Below the pieces are notes generated by a model, which worked only from the letters and a program-made list of their open reading frames with translations, was not told the origin of the DNA and made no database searches. 9,561 nt of DNA from Oscillospiraceae bacterium (lineage in GTDB: Bacteria; Bacillota; Clostridia; Oscillospirales; Ruminococcaceae): NCBI GenBank assembly GCA_016295545.1, contig JAEDLA010000037.1, forward strand, positions 1 through 9,561, read 5' to 3'. Positions 6,715 to 9,561 of the stretch are shown here, piece after piece. The first letter of the stretch is position 1, and each line of letters starts with the position of its first letter. Position numbers and translations under genes: made by a program.

Positions 6715-6780
6715 GAAATTATGAAGATAGAAAACTTTATTAATATCAAAATTTGCGTGTCAATGCAGGTATTACTCTTT

Positions 6781-6963
6781 TTATTACTTCATCGGGCAAG
6801 CCGAGGGGAGTAATGCTGTAACGGTCCGTAAATCATCGCTTCGCTTGATTTACTGGTTTGTCAGGGGGACGCCGTCCCCCTCTTGCACCCCCTGCCAAAG
6901 GGTTTATACCCTTTGGAATCCCACTTGCGGCTTCGCCGTTTATTATAGATATTTTATTGTCGC
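6781..6963 (+). repeat. Structured intergenic repeat, copy 2 (full length)
   Basis: It is in opposite orientation to copy 1 and fills most of the 313-bp gap between the membrane-protein gene and the transketolase C-terminal subunit, ending 2 bp from that gene's stop. Hairpins in order: ATTACT/AGTAAT around TCGG/CCGA (6782-6813); GTAAATCA/TGATTTAC (6828-6853, 8 bp); AGGGGGAC/GTCCCCCT (6863-6881, 8 bp, 3-nt loop); CCAAAGGGT/ACCCTTTGG (6895-6916, 9 bp); and CGGC-TTC-GCCG followed by TTTATTATAG (about 6928-6950). The rest of the gap (6652-6780) holds the membrane-gene promoter and AT-rich sequence. No ORF of note is seen. Confidence 0.85.
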
Positions 6964-6964
6964 A

Positions 6965-7915
6965 TTAATATTTAAGCTTTACTGCTTCTTTAGCCTTTTC
7001 AGCAATATTTTCAGCAGAAAGTCCGAAACGTTTAAGCAGTTCCACAGCCGGACCTGAATAGCCGTATTCATCGTTTACTCCGACCTTGATAACAGGTACA
7101 GGGCAGCATTCTGTTACAGCCTCAGCAACAGCAGAACCAAGTCCGCCGATAACACTGTGTTCCTCTGCGGTAACGATAACGCCTGTCTCCTTTGCACAGC
7201 GGCAGATAAGTTCCTTGTCAAGAGGCTTGATAGTGTGGATATTCACCACTCTTGCGGAGATTCCCTCAGCTTCGAGAGCCTTTGCGGCTTCCAGAGCTTC
7301 GTTTACCATAAGACCTGTTGCAACTATTGTTACATCAGAGCCGTCTTTCATGACAACGCCCTTGCCAAGCTGGAATTTATATGTTTCACGGTCATTAATC
7401 ACCGGAACAGCAAGTCTGCCGAATCTCATATAAACAGGACCAACGTAATCAAGAGCAGCTTTTACAGCGGCACGGGCTTCAACATCGTCACAGGGATTTA
7501 TAATAGTCATACCGGGAATTGTTCTCATAAGAGCAATATCTTCATTGCACTGGTGAGTAGCTCCATCCTCTCCCACGGAGATTCCTGCATGAGTAGCGCC
7601 GATTTTTACGTTAAGGTGAGGATAGCCGATGGAGTTCCTTACGATTTCATAGGCTCTGCCGGCAGCAAACATTGCAAAAGTGCTTGCAAAGGGGATTTTT
7701 CCGCAGGCAGCAAGTCCTGCTGCAACGCCCATCATATTTGCCTCAGCGATTCCGCAGTCAAAAAATCTGTCGGGGTAAGCTTTCTTGAAGATTCCTGTTT
7801 TTGTTGCAGCAGCAAGGTCAGCGTCAAGGACAACCAGGTCCTTGTATTCCTCAGCCAGCTCCCTTATAGTCTCGCCGTAGCTTTCTCTTGTAGCCTTTTT
7901 GATCACATCTGACAT
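6965..7915 (-). CDS. Transketolase, C-terminal subunit
   Basis: With the N-terminal subunit encoded just upstream, this forms transketolase, which moves two-carbon ketol units between sugar phosphates using TPP and Mg2+ in the cytosol. The 316 residues cover the pyrimidine-binding domain and the C-terminal domain. Glu58 in CGIAEANMMGVAAGLA is the expected TPP-activating glutamate; DGATHQ at 117-122 supplies the active-site His121; TIKPLD at 228-233 lies in the C-terminal domain. The start has GGAGGG 7 nt upstream, inside the end of the previous gene, with only 3 bp between genes, so coupled translation and equal amounts of both chains are likely. Split transketolase is common in Clostridia. 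Proteins of this shape are sometimes called DXP synthase-like, but the split partner and motifs point to transketolase. Confidence 0.94.
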   Translation of the reverse strand: MSDVIKKATRESYGETIRELAEEYKDLVVLDADLAAATKTGIFKKAYPDRFFDCGIAEANMMGVAAGLAACGKIPFASTFAMFAAGRAYEIVRNSIGYPHLNVKIGATHAGISVGEDGATHQCNEDIALMRTIPGMTIINPCDDVEARAAVKAALDYVGPVYMRFGRLAVPVINDRETYKFQLGKGVVMKDGSDVTIVATGLMVNEALEAAKALEAEGISARVVNIHTIKPLDKELICRCAKETGVIVTAEEHSVIGGLGSAVAEAVTECCPVPVIKVGVNDEYGYSGPAVELLKRFGLSAENIAEKAKEAVKLKY

Positions 7916-7918
7916 ACT

Positions 7919-8758
7919 TTAACCCTCCAATTCCTGTAACTGCTTGTTAAGCTCAGCCATAGCCTGGTCATATTCTTCCTGAACAGGAGCTTTTCCATGC
8001 CATGAAACCTGATTTTCCATAAATGAAACGCCCTTGCCCTTAATGCTTTTCTGAATAATAGCAACAGGCTTTCCGGAGATTTTTTCGGCTTCATCAAAAG
8101 CTCTTTCAATATCGTCAAAGTCGTGGGCGTCCATGGTAATGACGTGCCAGCCGAAAGCTTCAAACTTATCGGTAATAGGCTCAGGAGAGCATACCTCAGT
8201 AACAGGACCGTCTATCTGAAGACCGTTGTTATCAACAACAGCAACAAGGTTATCAAGACCGTAATGAGCTGCAAACATTGCAGCCTCCCAGACCTGTCCC
8301 TCCTCGATTTCGCCGTCGCCGAGAATGGTGTAAACCTTGTAGGCTTTGCTGTCAAGCTTACCGGCAAGAGCCATTCCGCAGGCAGCGGAGATTCCCTGAC
8401 CGAGAGAACCGCTGGACATATCGATTCCGGGAGTGTGGATACAGGGGTGTCCCTGAAGCATTGCACCGGGATGACGGAGAGTTTTCAGCTCATCCTCAGA
8501 GAAGAAACCTTTCTGTGCAAGAACAGCGTACAGTGCAGGAGCAGTATGACCTTTTGACAGTACAAGGCGGTCTCTGTCCTCCATTTCGGGATTTTCCGGA
8601 TCAATATTCATTTTTGCAAAGTAGAGATAGGTAAGAGTATCAGCAATAGAAAGTGAACCGCCGGGATGACCGGATTTTGCATTGAATGTACCCTCAATAA
8701 CGCCCATCCTTACCTTGCAGGCTGTTTTTTGCAGATTCTTTTTAATTGTAACGTCCAT
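7919..8758 (-). CDS. Transketolase, N-terminal subunit
   Basis: This 279-residue chain is the diphosphate-binding half of transketolase. It carries the TPP motif GDG at 147-149 with the distal NN at 177-178 (GDGEIEEGQVWEAAMFAA ... VVDNNGLQIDG). It also has SGHPGGSLS at 29-37, LSKGHTAPALYAVL at 67-80 and SLGQGISAACGMA at 118-130, all typical of transketolases with His31 and His71 in the active site. It works in the non-oxidative pentose phosphate pathway, supplying ribose 5-phosphate and erythrose 4-phosphate and linking pentoses to glycolysis. GGAGG lies 7 nt before the ATG. It is preceded by the 53-aa microprotein gene (15 bp away) and followed by the C-terminal subunit gene (3 bp away) in one operon. 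Confidence 0.95.
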   Translation of the reverse strand: MDVTIKKNLQKTACKVRMGVIEGTFNAKSGHPGGSLSIADTLTYLYFAKMNIDPENPEMEDRDRLVLSKGHTAPALYAVLAQKGFFSEDELKTLRHPGAMLQGHPCIHTPGIDMSSGSLGQGISAACGMALAGKLDSKAYKVYTILGDGEIEEGQVWEAAMFAAHYGLDNLVAVVDNNGLQIDGPVTEVCSPEPITDKFEAFGWHVITMDAHDFDDIERAFDEAEKISGKPVAIIQKSIKGKGVSFMENQVSWHGKAPVQEEYDQAMAELNKQLQELEG

Positions 8759-8773
8759 AGAGCGACCTCCGTA

Positions 8774-8935
8774 TTATTCATCTGACTCAGCTTCGTCAGC
8801 GTAATACTCATCGCTGTAGGAGCTGTATGTATCTTCATATCTTTCCTGTACAGCCTGTGCTTTCTTTACATAGCCAAGCATAGACGGCACTAAAATTGCT
8901 GCAAGCAGCATAAGAATGAAAGCGAATTTGTTCAT
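8774..8935 (-). CDS. 53-residue membrane microprotein with acidic tail
   Basis: This small gene encodes MNKFAFILMLLAAILVPSML at its N-terminus, a single hydrophobic segment (about 4-22) after one lysine. KK and Q/R residues follow, then a tyrosine- and acid-rich tail ending ADEAESDE. It has a very good GGAGG site (8944-8948) 8 nt before the ATG, starts 14 bp after the HAD gene stop and ends 15 bp before the transketolase gene, so it is a true member of the operon. The hydrophobic part could be an uncleaved anchor with the acidic tail outside or, if flipped, inside. I know no family for it. It may be a regulator or stabiliser of a membrane complex, but its link to transketolase is only by position. 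Confidence 0.78.
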   Translation of the reverse strand: MNKFAFILMLLAAILVPSMLGYVKKAQAVQERYEDTYSSYSDEYYADEAESDE

Positions 8936-8949
8936 AAAAATTACCTCCG

Positions 8950-9561
8950 TTAACTGATTTTTTTACACTGAGCAATTATAAACCTGATAAGCTCAGCTAT
9001 AGCACCTGTTTCGCAGGAGTTTTCAAGAATAATGTCAGCAGCCGCTTTTACGGAATCCTCCGCATTTGCCGGAGCAGCTCCTATATCTGCTTCTGTCAGC
9101 ATTTCAATGTCGTTGTCGAAATCACCGGCTGCCACAAAGGTGAAGTCCTCAAGCCCCGGAAGCTTCCGGTACTGCGCAAGAGCTGAGCCTTTAGAAACTC
9201 CCTCCGGCAGCATTTCATAGAATATATCAGAGGATTTCACAAAGCATACGGAGCTGTAATCCTGCTGTTTTACAAGAATTTCCGCCTGTGGGATATCCTC
9301 CGGCGCCATAGCGAAAAGAACCTTGAGCCAGCCGCCGGCAGGAATCTGGTCAAGTTCAGAATAATGGGGAGTGATTCCGCACAGCTTAGTATGAAGCTTC
9401 TGATAATCATTATTGCGGAAAACGTAGGTCCCGTCGGCTCTCAGCACTTCACCGCCTGCCTGAGGCATAGCAGCAAGGATTTCAGCAGTTATATCAGCAG
9501 CCTCCGGCGGAAGTGGCTGGGTAAACAAAAGCTTTTGTGAGGTATAGTCATAAATAGCGGC
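8950..9561 (-). CDS. Cof-type HAD hydrolase, 5' end outside the window
   Basis: This is the C-terminal 203 residues of a haloacid dehalogenase superfamily phosphatase of the Cof/YidA type; the open frame runs to the window edge. The visible part begins AAIYDYTSQKLLFTQPLP, a typical entry to the cap domain, and holds the cap (to about 115). The motif III lysine follows in VSKGSALAQYRKL (Lys124), then motif IV GDFDNDIEML at 146-155 with the Mg2+-binding aspartates. The motif I nucleophile (DxD) lies to the right of the window. Proteins of this type dephosphorylate sugar phosphates, PLP or FMN precursors; the substrate cannot be told here. It is the most upstream visible gene of the HAD-microprotein-transketolase operon, so a sugar-phosphate substrate would fit, but this is inference from position. 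Confidence 0.9.
   Translation of the reverse strand, partial: AAIYDYTSQKLLFTQPLPPEAADITAEILAAMPQAGGEVLRADGTYVFRNNDYQKLHTKLCGITPHYSELDQIPAGGWLKVLFAMAPEDIPQAEILVKQQDYSSVCFVKSSDIFYEMLPEGVSKGSALAQYRKLPGLEDFTFVAAGDFDNDIEMLTEADIGAAPANAEDSVKAAADIILENSCETGAIAELIRFIIAQCKKIS

Noticed and set aside
7157..7912. 251-codon plus-strand open frame opposite the transketolase C-terminal subunit
   Set aside because: It is a shadow of a gene with clear active-site motifs on the minus strand; its Cys/Ser-rich composition is typical of antisense translation.
8123..8557. 144-codon plus-strand open frame opposite the transketolase N-terminal subunit
   Set aside because: Antisense shadow of a gene with clear TPP motifs, with no supported start.

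Overview
The window looks like chromosomal DNA of a low-to-mid GC Gram-positive bacterium of the Clostridia, most likely Ruminococcus or a close relative (an inference from gene content and style, not a search). The signs are strong GGAGG-type ribosome binding sites, consensus TATAAT promoter boxes, a transketolase split into two genes, a DUF951 zinc-ribbon-like gene and an S1-domain gene with a conserved-looking C-terminal tail. Twelve genes are supported. One is a 53-codon gene below usual ORF cut-offs, and one runs off the right edge.

Left block (58-4202, all minus strand): prfA (release factor 1) -> Sua5/TsaC-type threonylcarbamoyl-AMP synthase -> coaE (dephospho-CoA kinase) -> M18 metallo-aminopeptidase. 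Gaps are 6 bp, an ATGA overlap and 16 bp, so this is very likely one operon joining translation (termination, t6A tRNA modification), CoA synthesis and peptide turnover.

Middle block (4203-6714): a minus-strand DUF951 gene with its own promoter diverges from a plus-strand 118-aa protein I do not recognise. Next comes a plus-strand protein with two clear and one degenerate S1 RNA-binding domains. It converges on, and overlaps by 13 bp, a small minus-strand gene for a signal-peptide plus one-TM protein; the overlap is a near-perfect palindrome. 

Right block (6965-9561, all minus): a Cof-type HAD phosphatase (5' end outside the window) -> a 53-aa acidic-tailed membrane microprotein -> transketolase N-terminal subunit -> transketolase C-terminal subunit. 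The genes are 3-15 bp apart, each with a good ribosome binding site. The two transketolase chains form one TPP enzyme of the non-oxidative pentose phosphate pathway.

The most unusual content is non-coding. Three copies (two full at about 182 bp, one partial) of one intergenic element fill the gaps at 4243-4424, 5222-5352 and 6781-6963. The full copies share exact blocks of 15-17 nt, can fold into five successive hairpins, and differ in ways that keep the stems paired. One end carries a terminator-like GCGGC-TTC-GCCGC hairpin followed by T residues. I see no transposase, tRNA, rRNA, CRISPR array or riboswitch. No large new protein system is evident; the structured repeat family and the small orphan genes are the points worth following.
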